64,000 bases of DNA from Streptomyces sp. SolWspMP-5a-2 (GTDB taxonomy: Bacteria > Actinomycetota > Actinomycetes > Streptomycetales > Streptomycetaceae): contig NZ_FMCI01000350.1 in the NCBI RefSeq assembly GCF_900091845.1, forward strand, positions 1-64,000, read 5' to 3'. The translations under genes and the position numbers were made by a program. The notes under the pieces are model-generated. The model saw only the letters and a list, made by a program, of their open reading frames with translations. It did not search any database and was not told the origin of the DNA. Below are positions 28,503 through 36,982 of this stretch, in pieces; within the stretch, counting starts at the first letter, position 1; each line of letters starts with the position of its first letter.

Positions 28503-28939
28503 GGCCGGTCGGCCTCTCTGCTGAGCTGCGGCGATCGATTCGCGGGACGGCGCGATTCCCGGACGGGCACCGGTGCCGCCGCCGGTCCGGCGGCGCGTCG
28601 GACGCGTGCCGGGGCGGGCGGGGTCAGCGGGTCGTCGCGGGTGTCCGGTGCGGGCCGCGCGGCGCGCACCGGGCGGCCGGAGACGCCAGGATCACCTCGT
28701 GGAGCGCGCGGGGGACGACGACATCGGTGCGGTGACGCACGGCCGGCCCCCCTCCGTCTCCGGGTGTGCGCCCTGCTCCCGGGCGGCACACGGTCCTCGG
28801 CGAGTGTAGGAGGACGGCGCGGGTCCCGGCACCGGATTTTCCGGGTGCTCCCCGACCGGCGTCCCGACGGGGGCGCCGCGGCCGGGACGGGCGTGAACTT
28901 CCGCGCGGAGGCGGGAACTTCTCCCCCGTCGCACTAGTT
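28503..28939. other. intergenic region between EF-G paralogue and terB
   Basis: No convincing gene is found; open frames here have atypical composition and lack ribosome sites. The right end leads into the BlaI-type operator and the terB promoter; the left end holds the leader of the EF-G paralogue. Confidence 0.5.
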
Positions 28940-28955
28940 TCTACGGTGTTGTAGA
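28940..28955. promoter_or_regulatory. BlaI-type operator upstream of terB
   Basis: The site TCTACGGTGTTGTAGA is a dyad with TCTAC/GTAGA arms, differing at one base from the site between blaI and terD. It ends 30 bases before the terB start, over the expected promoter. Repression by the nearby BlaI protein is inferred. Confidence 0.75.
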
Positions 28956-28985
28956 CACTCCCGATCCGCACACCTGGAGACGCGC

Positions 28986-29441
28986 ATGGCCCTGTGGGAC
29001 CGCATCAAGGATTCCGCGTCGACGATGCAGACCCAGCTCGTCGCGAAGAAGAACGACCTCAAGAGCGGCGCCTTCCGGGACGCCAGCATGGCCATGTGCG
29101 CGCTCGTCGCCGCCGCCGACGGCACCATCGACCCGGCGGAGCGGCAGCGCGTCGCGCAGCTCATCGCGAACAACGAGGTCCTCCAGAACTTCCCGGCCGA
29201 CGACCTGCGCCGCCGCTTCGAGGAGAACCTGAACAAGCTCACCGCCGACTTCGACTTCGGCAAGGTCAGCGTTCTCCAGGAGATCGCCAAGGCGAAGAAG
29301 AAGCCCGCCGAGGCCCGCGCCGTCATCCAGATCGGCATCGTCATCGGCGGCGCCGACGGCGACTTCGACAAGACCGAGCAGGCCGTCGTGCGGGAGGCGT
29401 GCTTCACCCTGGACCTGCCCCCGCACGAGTTCGACCTCTAG
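28986..29441 (+). CDS. terB: tellurite-resistance TerB family protein
   Basis: A 151-residue cytoplasmic TerB protein. It has the family's N-terminal MALWDRIK segment, the ALVAAADGTIDPAE motif near residue 38 and a second acidic motif GGADGDFDKTE near 120. TerB proteins bind metal ions through these acidic clusters and belong to the Ter stress-response system together with TerD proteins. The ATG follows ACCTGGAGA at good spacing. A BlaI-type dyad precedes it, linking it to terD at 30956, which has the same operator. Confidence 0.9.
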   Translation: MALWDRIKDSASTMQTQLVAKKNDLKSGAFRDASMAMCALVAAADGTIDPAERQRVAQLIANNEVLQNFPADDLRRRFEENLNKLTADFDFGKVSVLQEIAKAKKKPAEARAVIQIGIVIGGADGDFDKTEQAVVREACFTLDLPPHEFDL

Positions 29442-29469
29442 GGCGCGTCCGAAGGGGCGGCCGCCCCGG

Positions 29470-30405
29470 TCACAGCGGGGTGGCCGTCTTCAGGATCAGG
29501 AACATGGTGACCGCCGAGTTGGCGGACGACATCGCGGACAGGGCGGCGCCCGCCGCCGCGGTCCAGACGGCCATCCCGACGGTGGTGAAGGTCGGCGGCC
29601 AGGTCCGGGCGACCGGGGCGGGGCCCAGCAGCGCCGCCACCCGGCGCGGCACCGGGCCCGGCTCGCCGCCCACCGCGGCCATCGTGGGCGTGGGCGCCGG
29701 GCGCGAGACGAGCGCCGCCTTGGCGACGGCACGGGCGGTCAGCCGCCGGTCGCCGACGGCGCGGGCTGCCTCCTCGTCGGCCCACCGCTCCACCGTGTAG
29801 GCGACGGTGGTGCGCAGCGGGCGCAGGAACGGGTTGGCGCGGGCCGCGAGTCCGGCCAGCAGCAGGAAGCGGTGGTGACGGCCGGTCAGGTGCGCCCGCT
29901 CGTGGGCGAACAGGACCCGCCGCTCCCGGGAGTCGAGTCCGGCCAGCATTCCGGTGGAGACGAGGATGCGGGCCGCCCGGCCGCCGGGCAGGGTGTGCGC
30001 GTAGGGGAGGTCGTCGTCGAGGACGGCGACCTGGGTGCCGGGCAGTCCGCGCAGCGCGCGCACGGTGGCCCTGCGGACCCGGTAGTGGCGCAGCAGCAGC
30101 GCCGTGCAGGCGGTGGCCGCCGCTGCCAGGGCGCCGACGGCGGTCTTGCCGACGACCTCGTCGTGCGGCACCGCCGAGCGCACCTCCGGGTCGGACCAGC
30201 CGTCCGGGAGCGGGTTACCGGGGAGCTGCGCGGTGCCGACGATGGCCAGCAGCGCCAGGCAGAGGATGCTGCACAGGCCGAGCACCCCGGCGACCCCGGA
30301 GAGCAGCAGGGTCGCCACCCGGGGGTGCAGTCTGCTCTCGGCGAGCCGGGCGACGGGCCAGGCGGTCAGGGGCAGCACCAGCGGCAGGAACACGAACACG
30401 CCCAT
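29470..30405 (-). CDS. M56-family membrane metallopeptidase (BlaR1/MecR1-like)
   Basis: A 311-residue membrane protease. The zinc motif HExxH is present as AHERAHLTG near residue 168, flanked by two N-terminal and one or two C-terminal hydrophobic helices. There is no extracellular penicillin-binding sensor domain, so it is the short actinobacterial type. It follows blaI after three bases, forming the usual repressor-protease pair in which the protease cleaves BlaI on an unknown signal. Confidence 0.9.
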   Translation of the reverse strand: MGVFVFLPLVLPLTAWPVARLAESRLHPRVATLLLSGVAGVLGLCSILCLALLAIVGTAQLPGNPLPDGWSDPEVRSAVPHDEVVGKTAVGALAAAATACTALLLRHYRVRRATVRALRGLPGTQVAVLDDDLPYAHTLPGGRAARILVSTGMLAGLDSRERRVLFAHERAHLTGRHHRFLLLAGLAARANPFLRPLRTTVAYTVERWADEEAARAVGDRRLTARAVAKAALVSRPAPTPTMAAVGGEPGPVPRRVAALLGPAPVARTWPPTFTTVGMAVWTAAAGAALSAMSSANSAVTMFLILKTATPL

Positions 30406-30408
30406 GGT

Positions 30409-30807
30409 TCAGACGTCCCCGCTCCCGGCGGGCGCGTCGTCCCCGGCCTCCAGGAGCAGCCGGCGCAGCAGTTCCTCGTCCTGGCGCGGCAGCGAGGAGA
30501 CGAAGCTCGCGAGCACCGCCTCGCGGTCGCTCTCGCCGTCCAGGACGCGCCGCATCCGGTGGGCGGCGAGGCCCGCCTCGCCGGTGGCCGCCGTCCACGC
30601 GAAGGAGCGTCCGGCCCGGCGCCGGGTGACCACGCCCTTGGTGTGCAGCCGCGTCAGGATGGTGACGACGGTGGTGTAGGCGAGCGTGCCGCCCAGCCGT
30701 TCCAGGACCCAGGCGGCCGGTACCGGCTCCTGGGCCGCGCGCAGTGCCGTCAGCACCTGGGCCTCCAGCTCGCCCTGCCCGCGCCGGTTCCCGCCTCGCT
30801 GTTCCAC
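30409..30807 (-). CDS. blaI: BlaI/MecI-family transcriptional repressor
   Basis: A 132-residue winged-helix repressor. The recognition region LAYTTVVTILTRLHTKGVV near residue 44 matches the BlaI/CopY consensus, and the C-terminal helices fit dimerisation and protease cleavage. The GTG start has GGGAGG five bases upstream; longer in-frame starts cross the operator and are unlikely. Three BlaI-type dyads in this window (28940, 30889, 36357) mark its probable targets: terB, itself with terD, and tatA. Confidence 0.9.
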   Translation of the reverse strand: MEQRGGNRRGQGELEAQVLTALRAAQEPVPAAWVLERLGGTLAYTTVVTILTRLHTKGVVTRRRAGRSFAWTAATGEAGLAAHRMRRVLDGESDREAVLASFVSSLPRQDEELLRRLLLEAGDDAPAGSGDV

Positions 30808-30888
30808 GCCGCCTCCCTGATCGATCGCCGTCGCGTTCGGCGTCGGACCATCGTAGTGAGGTGGTCCGTCCCCGCCCGCCGTCGAACT

Positions 30889-30904
30889 TCTACAGTGTTG
30901 TAGA
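30889..30904. promoter_or_regulatory. BlaI-type operator between blaI and terD
   Basis: The site TCTACAGTGTTGTAGA lies in the divergent promoter, 82 bases from the blaI start and 52 from the terD start. It fits autoregulation of blaI plus control of terD. A separate inverted repeat, GGACCA with TGGTCC, lies at 30845-30867. Confidence 0.8.
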
Positions 30905-30955
30905 TTCGGGACAGACCGATGCGCTACCCGCAGACCGCAGCAGGAGGAGAGCACC

Positions 30956-31531
30956 GTGGGAGTTTCCCTGTCCAAAGGCGGCAATGTCTCGCTCAGCAAG
31001 GAGGCGCCCGGCCTGACGGCCGTCCTGGTCGGCCTCGGCTGGGACGTGCGGACGACGACGGGCACCGACTACGACCTCGACGCCTCCGCGCTGCTGCTCG
31101 ACGCGTCGGGCCGGGTCCCGTCCGACCGGCACTTCGTCTTCTACAACAACCTCACCAGCCCGGACGGCTCGGTCGAGCACACCGGTGACAACCTCACCGG
31201 TGAGGGCGAGGGCGACGACGAGTCGATCAAGGTGAACCTGGCCGCCGTACCGGCCGAGATCGACAAGATCGCCTTCCCGGTCTCGATCCACGACGCCGAC
31301 AACCGCGGCCAGAGCTTCGGCCAGGTCCGCAACGCGTTCATCCGGATCGTCAACCAGGCGAACAACCAGGAGATCGCGCGCTACGACCTGTCGGAGGACG
31401 CGTCGACCGAGACCGCGATGGTCTTCGGCGAGCTGTACCGGCACGGCGCCGAGTGGAAGTTCCGCGCCGTCGGCCAGGGCTACGCCTCCGGTCTGGCCGG
31501 GATCGCGGCCGACTTCGGCGTCAACGTCTGA
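30956..31531 (+). CDS. terD: TerD-family calcium-binding stress protein
   Basis: A 191-residue TerD domain protein of usual length, beginning [10 protein letters not shown] as typical members do. The calcium-binding acidic motifs are visible in [12 protein letters not shown] near residue 41 and HDADNRGQ near 108. TerD proteins form membrane-associated stress complexes that confer tellurite, phage or oxidative resistance. The GTG start follows AGGAGGAG. It is divergent from blaI, shares its operator with it, and is followed by a strong hairpin. Confidence 0.93.
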   Translation: MGVSLSKGGNVSLSKEAPGLTAVLVGLGWDVRTTTGTDYDLDASALLLDASGRVPSDRHFVFYNNLTSPDGSVEHTGDNLTGEGEGDDESIKVNLAAVPAEIDKIAFPVSIHDADNRGQSFGQVRNAFIRIVNQANNQEIARYDLSEDASTETAMVFGELYRHGAEWKFRAVGQGYASGLAGIAADFGVNV

Positions 31532-31563
31532 ATCCCGCGCGCTCCGGTTTGTGACACCGGAAA

Positions 31564-31603
31564 GCGGTGAGGCGGCGGGGATGCCCCTCCGCCACCTCAC
31601 CGC
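31564..31603 (+). terminator. hairpin terminator after terD
   Basis: GCGGTGAGG then GGCGGGG pair with CCCCTCCGCC and CCTCACCGC around an ATG loop. The 9-bp outer stem is perfect and the inner stem has small mismatches. It lies 33 bases after the terD stop and has no U-tract, as is usual in Streptomyces. Confidence 0.7.
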
Positions 31604-31666
31604 CGTGTGTCCCGCCAGACCCGTCCCCGACCGTGAGGGCCGTCCCCGTGGTGCTCAGGAGGCGTG

Positions 31667-32791
31667 GTGAGCCAGACCACGCGGACCGCCGTCCGGCCGC
31701 AGGGCGACCCGGCGGTCGAGGCGCGGCCGACGGCCGCACCGCCGGTCCGGGACGCCTTCTTCGACAACGCCAAGTACCTGGCGATCGTGCTGGTCGCCGT
31801 CGGACACGCCTGGGAGCCGCTGCGCGACGACAGCCGGACCGTGACCGCGCTGTACACCGTCGTCTACGCCTTCCACATGCCGGCCTTCATCGTGATCTCC
31901 GGCTACTTCTCCCGGAACTTCGACGGCACCCCGCGCCGCGTCCGGCGCCTGGTGACCGGCATCGCCGTCCCGTACGTCCTCTTCGAGACGGCGTACACCT
32001 TCTTCACCCGCTGGACCGACGGTGTGCCCGACCGCCCGGTCAGCCTGCTGGACCCGCTGTACCTGACCTGGTTCCTGGCCTCGCTGTTCGTCTGGCGGCT
32101 CACCACCCCGCTGTGGCGGTCGCTGCGCCGGCCGCTGCCGGTCGCCCTGGTCGTCGCGATGCTGGCGACGATGTCGCCGTCCATCGGCGAGGACCTCGAC
32201 CTGCAGCGCCTGCTCCAGTTCCTGCCGTACTTCGTGCTCGGCCTCTGCCTGCGGCCCGAGCACTTCCAGATGGTGCAGCGGCGCCGGGTGCGGCTGCTGG
32301 CCCTGCCGGTCTTCGCGGGCGCCTTCGCACTGGCGTACTTCCTGGTGCCGCGCTTCACCGGCGCCTGGCTGTTCCACCGCGCCAGCGCGGTCGAACTGGG
32401 CGCGCCCACCTGGGCCGGGCCGCTGATGACGCTCGCCCTCTTCGGCGTCTCCGTCCTGCTGACCGCCTGCTTCCTGGCCTGGGTGCCGGGGCGGACGACC
32501 TGGTTCACCGTGCTGGGCGCGGGCACCCTCTCCGGCTATCTGCTGCACGGGTTCGTCGCCCAGCTCGCCAACCACCTGGGCTGGTACCACCCCGGCTGGA
32601 TGCACGGGCCCGCGGGCGCCGTCGTCACCACCCTGGTGGCCGCCTCCGTCGTGACGGTGCTGTGCACCCCCGCGGTGCGGCGGCTGGTCCGCTTCGCCGT
32701 GGAGCCGACCATGGAGTGGGCCTTCCGCCGGTCCGCCGAGCGCCCGGCCGACCAGCCGGGAACCCGTGACCGGACCCCCTCGTTGTCCTGA
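31667..32791 (+). CDS. acyltransferase-3-like integral membrane protein
   Basis: A 374-residue membrane protein with about ten helices. The N-terminal FFDNAKYLAIVLVAVGHAWE segment supplies the His (GHAWEP) characteristic of the acyltransferase 3 / OafB fold, and AFHMPAFIVISGYFSR follows as in that family. These enzymes O-acylate sugars or other envelope components. The tandem GTG codons at 31664 and 31667 follow AGGAGG; 31667 has the better spacing. It precedes the CNNM pair on the same strand. Confidence 0.82.
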   Translation: MSQTTRTAVRPQGDPAVEARPTAAPPVRDAFFDNAKYLAIVLVAVGHAWEPLRDDSRTVTALYTVVYAFHMPAFIVISGYFSRNFDGTPRRVRRLVTGIAVPYVLFETAYTFFTRWTDGVPDRPVSLLDPLYLTWFLASLFVWRLTTPLWRSLRRPLPVALVVAMLATMSPSIGEDLDLQRLLQFLPYFVLGLCLRPEHFQMVQRRRVRLLALPVFAGAFALAYFLVPRFTGAWLFHRASAVELGAPTWAGPLMTLALFGVSVLLTACFLAWVPGRTTWFTVLGAGTLSGYLLHGFVAQLANHLGWYHPGWMHGPAGAVVTTLVAASVVTVLCTPAVRRLVRFAVEPTMEWAFRRSAERPADQPGTRDRTPSLS

Positions 32792-32817
32792 CATACCCCA
32801 CCAGAAGGAGCACCACC

Positions 32818-32922
32818 TTGTCCGCCAGACCGACGGACCCCGCGGATCCCCCGGGAGACAGTCCCCGACCACCCCGTCACAGCGAGCATGAGCGCGGCAC
32901 ACGGCGGGGTGGTGTCCGATGA
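32818..32922 (+). CDS. small coupled ORF before CNNM gene (hypothetical leader)
   Basis: A 34-residue ORF starting at TTG with AGAAGGAG eight bases upstream and ending in TGA inside the ATG of the next gene (ATGA). Its product is Pro/Arg/Asp-rich (it includes RPTDPADPPGD and HSEHERGTRRGG) and has no recognisable domain. The good ribosome site plus the stop-start overlap suggest that it drives translation of the CNNM transporter, which itself lacks a clear ribosome site. It could be a regulatory leader peptide rather than a functional protein. Confidence 0.45.
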   Translation: MSARPTDPADPPGDSPRPPRHSEHERGTRRGGVR

Positions 32923-34268
32923 GTGCCGCGACCGCGCTCCTGGGCCTCCTCGCCGTCCTGGTCCTGACGGCGGGCACCGGCTACTTCGTCGCCCAGGAGT
33001 TCGCCTACGTCTCCGTCGACCGGCTGGCCCTGGCCCGCGCCGCCGAGGCGGGCGACCGCAAGGCGGCCCGCGCCCTGAAGGTGCTGGAGCGGCTGTCGTT
33101 CATGCTCTCCGGCGCCCAGCTCGGCATCACCGTCACCGGGCTGGTCGTCGGCTTCATCGCCGAGCCGTCCGTGTCGGCGCTGCTGCGGCCCGCCCTGTCG
33201 GGGGCCGGGCTGCCGGACGCCGCGGTGAGCACCGTCTCCGTGGTGCTCGCCTTCGTCGGCGCCACCGTCGTGCAGATGGTCCTCGGCGAGCTGGCCCCCA
33301 AGAACCTCGCCATCGCGGTGCCCGAGCGGCTCGCCAAGGCGCTCGCGGGCTCCACCCTGGCGTACCTGAAGGTCGTCGGCCCGGTGGTGCGGATCTTCGA
33401 CGGCGCCGCCGACCGGCTGCTGCGCAGGGTCGGCATCGAACCCGTCGAGGAGCTGCACCACGGCGCCACCCTGGAGGAGCTGGGCCATCTGATCGGCGAG
33501 TCCCACCAGCAGGGCGAACTGCCCAAGGACACCGCCGAACTCCTCGACCACGCCCTGGAGTTCTCCGAGCGCACCCTGGCCGAGGTGATGGTGCCGCGCG
33601 CCGACGCGGTCTTCGTGCGCAGGGACGCGAGCGCCGCCGAGGCGGTCGGTCTGATCGCCCGGCACGGCCACTCCAACTACCCGGTGCTCGGCGACCATCC
33701 GGACGACGTCGCCGGAGTGGTCGGCGTGCGCGAGCTGATGCGGCTGCCCGCCGCCGACCTCCCCAGGACCACCGCGGGCGCCTTCGGACGACCGCCCCTG
33801 CTGCTCCCCGACACCCTGCCGCTGCCGGAGGCGGTCGAGCAGATGCGGGAGCGGGACGACGAGTTCGCGGTCGTCCTGGACGAGCACGGCGGGGTCGCGG
33901 GCGTCGTCACCTACGAGGACATCGCCGAGGAACTCGTCGGCGACATCGCCGACGAGTCCGACACGGTCACCGAACTCGCCGTCGCGGACGGCGCGGGCTG
34001 GCTGGTCGACGCCGGGCGCAGACTGGACGAGGTGGCCGAGGCGACGGGGGTGGAGCTGCCCGAGGAGGACGACTTCGACACCGTCGCCGGGCTGATCGTG
34101 GACCGGCTCGGCCGCTTCCCCGCCGTCGGCGACCGGCTCACGGTCGAACTGGCCGACGGGGACCGGGTGCTGGTCGACGTGCGGACCCTGGACCGGCATG
34201 TGCCCGAACGGGTACGAATCGAGCGGATCGCGGGCCCGGCCCGGGAACGGGCTGAGGAGCAGGCATGA
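32919..34268 (+). CDS. CNNM/CorC-family (hemolysin C) transporter, full length
   Basis: A 449-residue membrane protein: a CNNM (DUF21) transmembrane domain at about 1-190 (with the FVAQEFA and ELAPKNLA motifs), a CBS pair at about 200-330 (VMVPRADAVFV, FAVVLDEHGGVAGVVTYEDI), and a CorC/HlyC C-terminal domain at about 345-430. The family exports magnesium or cobalt. It is coupled upstream to a 34-residue ORF and downstream to a second CNNM gene by ATGA overlaps, so the two paralogues may form a heterodimer. Confidence 0.9.
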   Translation: MSAATALLGLLAVLVLTAGTGYFVAQEFAYVSVDRLALARAAEAGDRKAARALKVLERLSFMLSGAQLGITVTGLVVGFIAEPSVSALLRPALSGAGLPDAAVSTVSVVLAFVGATVVQMVLGELAPKNLAIAVPERLAKALAGSTLAYLKVVGPVVRIFDGAADRLLRRVGIEPVEELHHGATLEELGHLIGESHQQGELPKDTAELLDHALEFSERTLAEVMVPRADAVFVRRDASAAEAVGLIARHGHSNYPVLGDHPDDVAGVVGVRELMRLPAADLPRTTAGAFGRPPLLLPDTLPLPEAVEQMRERDDEFAVVLDEHGGVAGVVTYEDIAEELVGDIADESDTVTELAVADGAGWLVDAGRRLDEVAEATGVELPEEDDFDTVAGLIVDRLGRFPAVGDRLTVELADGDRVLVDVRTLDRHVPERVRIERIAGPARERAEEQA

Positions 34269-35284
34269 GTTTCCCGATGGCACTCTTCGTCACCGTGCTG
34301 CTGCTCATCGGCAGCGGCTTCTTCGTGGCCGCCGAGTTCGCCCTGGTCGCCGCCAGGCGCCACCGCGTGGAGAAGGCCGCGGCCGAGGGAAGGCGCGGCG
34401 CGAAGGCGGCGCTGGCCGGGATGCGCGAGCTGTCCCTGATGCTGGCGGGCGCGCAACTCGGCATCACTATCTGCACCTTGGGGCTCGGCTCGGTCTCCAA
34501 GCCCGCCATCTCCCACGAACTGGACCCGCTGCTGCACGCGTTGGGGCTGCCCAGCGCGCTCAGTTACGCGGTCGCGTTCGCGGTGGCGATGGCGGTCGTG
34601 GTGTTCCTGCACATGGTGGTCGGCGAGATGGCCCCCAAGTCGTGGGCGATCGCGCACCCGGAGCGTTCGGCGATGCTGCTCTCCCCCGCCTTCCGCGCGG
34701 TGGTGAAGGTGGTGCGCCCGCTGATCTCGCTGCTGAACCGGGTCAGCAACGCCCTGGTGCGGCTGTGCCGGGTCACCCCGCGCGACGAGCTGGCCTCGGT
34801 CCACAACCGGGAGCAACTCGCCCACCTGGTCGCGGAGTCGCAGCGGCTCGGACTGATCAGCGAGGCCGACTCGGAGCTGCTGACCCGCTCGCTGACCGAA
34901 CCGGAGACCCCGGTCTCCGCGCTGACGGTCCCGGCCGCGCTGATCACCTCGGTGGACGCCGACGCGGACGTCGAGGCGGTGCTGCGGGTGGCCGCCGGGA
35001 GCGACCGCACCCGGCTGCTGGTCCGGGACGCCACCGGCTTCGTCGGCTCGGTGCACGCCCGCGACGCCCTGGTCGCACGGGCCAGGGGCCGCGCCACGAC
35101 CGCGCGCGAACTGGCCCGCCCGGTACCGGAAGCGTCCGCGGACACCACTGTCGCCGACACGATCGACCTGCTGCGCAGGCGGCGCGCCTCGCTGGCCGTG
35201 GTCAGGGACGGCGACGGCGTCCTGCTCGGCATGGTGACCCTGGACGACCTGCTGTCCCGGTTCCTCCAGCCCCAGTCCGTGTGA
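34265..35284 (+). CDS. CNNM-family transporter lacking the CorC/HlyC domain
   Basis: A 339-residue paralogue of the preceding protein. The CNNM membrane domain (FVAAEFALV, GEMAPKSWA) and CBS repeats (up to LLGMVTLDDLLSRFL at the C-terminus) are present, but the chain ends there and lacks the CorC/HlyC domain. The ATG overlaps the previous stop. Such long-short pairs are common in actinobacteria and probably assemble together. Confidence 0.9.
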   Translation: MSFPMALFVTVLLLIGSGFFVAAEFALVAARRHRVEKAAAEGRRGAKAALAGMRELSLMLAGAQLGITICTLGLGSVSKPAISHELDPLLHALGLPSALSYAVAFAVAMAVVVFLHMVVGEMAPKSWAIAHPERSAMLLSPAFRAVVKVVRPLISLLNRVSNALVRLCRVTPRDELASVHNREQLAHLVAESQRLGLISEADSELLTRSLTEPETPVSALTVPAALITSVDADADVEAVLRVAAGSDRTRLLVRDATGFVGSVHARDALVARARGRATTARELARPVPEASADTTVADTIDLLRRRRASLAVVRDGDGVLLGMVTLDDLLSRFLQPQSV

Positions 35285-35365
35285 ACCCCGCCGGAGACCG
35301 GCTCCCGGTGGACCACCACCGGATACGGTGTCCGGCGGCGGCACGTCGGCGGCGGGAGCGGGGAC

Positions 35366-36136
35366 ATGGGCGAGCTGGGCACGACCCCACGGACCGGCGG
35401 CGCCTCCGACCGGCGCGAACGCCCCGATCCCCGGCCCCGCCGGACGCGCGGCTCCCTGCTGTGGGCCGTGGGGCTCACGGCGGCCATGGTCGTCGGCGCG
35501 GGGATCGCCCAGTGGGTGACCTGGCTCGGGGCCGTCCTGTCCCTCGCGTCGGTGGCGGTCACCGCCTGCCTCGTCGGGGGCGTCTGGCACCGGGCCGGGG
35601 CGGCGGCGGTCGCGTCCGTCGCCGGGTCAGGGCTGGTGCTGTTCGCGGGGCCCGCGCTGTACGAGGTCTACATGCGCTCGGCGGGCGAGCCAGTGCCCGC
35701 CGTGGTCACGTCGGTGGCGGAGCGCCACGGCGCGGGGCGGTGCGCGCTGCGCGAGCTGGACGGCGGGCACCGGGCGTACGAGGTCGCGCGGCAGGGCAAC
35801 TGCTTCGGCCGGGCGCGGGCCGGTGACCGGGTCGAGATCCGGGTGGACCCGCTGGGCCTGCTGGAGCCGCGCCTGCCGGACGCCACGGACCAGCCGGGCA
35901 CCACGGACGCCACGGCGGCGGTCGCCGCGTGCCTGGCCCTGACGACCGCGGCGGCCGTCCTCCACGGGGGACGACGGCGCAGGGCCGACGGCGGCCGGGC
36001 CGGGGTCGGGGCGTCACGGGGCCTGACGGTGCCGGCGCCGGGGGCCGGGGCGTCACAGGGGCCTGACGGTGCCGGCGGCCGGGGGCGAGAATCCCCCGGG
36101 GGCGCAGGTCAGACGCGCGGCGCGGATTCGTCCTGA
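35366..36136 (+). CDS. hypothetical membrane protein with repetitive tail
   Basis: A 256-residue protein with three hydrophobic helices (about 31-50, 53-72, 78-96) after an Arg/Pro-rich start, a soluble extracytoplasmic-like segment containing two Cys (GRCALREL, GNCFGRA), another helix near 190, and a Gly-rich disordered tail. The tail is encoded by a partly duplicated stretch at about 36005-36080 (GGGGCGTCAC..GGCCTGACGGTGCCGGC twice). It converges with tatA and overlaps it by 28 bases. No family was recognised. Confidence 0.7.
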   Translation: MGELGTTPRTGGASDRRERPDPRPRRTRGSLLWAVGLTAAMVVGAGIAQWVTWLGAVLSLASVAVTACLVGGVWHRAGAAAVASVAGSGLVLFAGPALYEVYMRSAGEPVPAVVTSVAERHGAGRCALRELDGGHRAYEVARQGNCFGRARAGDRVEIRVDPLGLLEPRLPDATDQPGTTDATAAVAACLALTTAAAVLHGGRRRRADGGRAGVGASRGLTVPAPGAGASQGPDGAGGRGRESPGGAGQTRGADSS

Positions 36137-36324
36137 CGTCCGACGACCCTGCCCTCGACGACCTGTCCGGCGCCGGGCGCGTCCTGCTCCTTGAGGGCCT
36201 TGGCCTCGCTCTTGAAGATCCGGGCGGCCTTCCCGGCCGAACGCGTCAGCTCGGGCAGCTTCTTGATGCCGAGCACGACCACGACCACGATCAGGATCAC
36301 GGCCAGCTCACTCAAACCGAACAT
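36109..36324 (-). CDS. tatA: TatA-family twin-arginine translocase subunit
   Basis: A 71-residue protein with the canonical TatA layout: a short N-terminus, one helix (MFGLSELAVILIVVVVV), the hinge LGIKKLPEL, an amphipathic helix and a charged tail. The usual FG pair before the helix is present. The ATG at 36324 is preferred over an upstream in-frame start because the FG-helix spacing is family-typical. A BlaI-type dyad lies just upstream, so this copy is probably an inducible TatA; housekeeping tatA normally sits elsewhere with tatC. Confidence 0.85.
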   Translation of the reverse strand: MFGLSELAVILIVVVVVLGIKKLPELTRSAGKAARIFKSEAKALKEQDAPGAGQVVEGRVVGRQDESAPRV

Positions 36325-36356
36325 CAGGTCTGCTCTCTCCCGGGCGGACGCCGCCA

Positions 36357-36372
36357 ACTACAGTGCTGTAGA
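36357..36372. promoter_or_regulatory. BlaI-type operator upstream of tatA
   Basis: The site ACTACAGTGCTGTAGA contains the perfect 14-base core CTACAGTGCTGTAG. It lies 33 bases upstream of the tatA start and matches the two other BlaI-type sites in the window. Confidence 0.72.
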
Positions 36373-36444
36373 AGTCTCTCCCGAAAGCGGACCGCGCGAC
36401 AACCCCGCCTTTCCGGCCGGGCTCCGGCAAGCCGCCGCGCGCGC

Positions 36445-36804
36445 TCAGTCGTGCGGGGCCTGCCCGCTGACCCGGTGGTCGGCGTGGCTCAGCGCCTCCA
36501 TGACCAGTCGCCGCAGATGCCCGTCACGCAGGCTGTAGTGGACGTGCCGCCCTTCCCGCCGGGCCTCCACCAGACCGGCGAGCCGCAGCTTGGCGAGGTG
36601 CTGGCTGACGGCGGTGCGGGAGGCGTCGCAGTGCTCGGCGAGGGTGCCGACGTCCGACTCGCCCTGGGCCAGCAGCCACAGCAGGTGCAGCCGGGTGGCG
36701 TCCGAGAGCAGCGCGAAGACCCCGGTCGCCTCGGCGAGCCGCGCGCTGTCGGGATCCCGCAGATGCGTACCGGGCGCAGATGGGACGGGGTCGCGTCGGG
36801 ACAT
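36445..36804 (-). CDS. ArsR/SmtB-family metal-sensing repressor (alpha-5 site)
   Basis: A 119-residue winged-helix repressor. The recognition helix reads CDASRTAVSQHLAKLRLAG. The last helix carries D-G-H, ten residues, then H-A-D-H, exactly the D-x-H-x10-H-x-x-H alpha-5 site of CzrA/NmtR-type zinc, cobalt or nickel sensors. The alpha-3 ELCVCDL site is absent. It is divergent from an MFS exporter with a His-rich tail, and an 8-2-8 palindrome lies between them. De-repression of the exporter by excess metal is the likely logic. Confidence 0.87.
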   Translation of the reverse strand: MSRRDPVPSAPGTHLRDPDSARLAEATGVFALLSDATRLHLLWLLAQGESDVGTLAEHCDASRTAVSQHLAKLRLAGLVEARREGRHVHYSLRDGHLRRLVMEALSHADHRVSGQAPHD

Positions 36805-36908
36805 GGGGCTCAGCCTAGGGCCTGCGGCACGGAACGAGCGCGGGCGGGCGGGGACCCCCGGAGGGGGCGGGGGTGCGGGGCGGGCTGGGATTCTCGTCTC
36901 GTTCTTCA

Positions 36909-36926
36909 TGTGCGCAGATGCGCACA
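36909..36926. promoter_or_regulatory. candidate ArsR-family operator
   Basis: TGTGCGCA-GA-TGCGCACA is a perfect 8-2-8 inverted repeat in the divergent promoter between the ArsR regulator and the MFS gene, 57 bases upstream of the MFS start. The geometry matches SmtB/NmtR-class operators. Confidence 0.75.
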
Positions 36927-36982
36927 CGACGACTACACTGTCGGTCTGTCGTGCCCGACCCGAGCCGTCAGGGAGTCGCCGC

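Noticed and set aside
28624-28971. Short gene antisense to the terB promoter
   Set aside because: It would start inside the BlaI-type operator, has shadow-like composition and no ribosome site.
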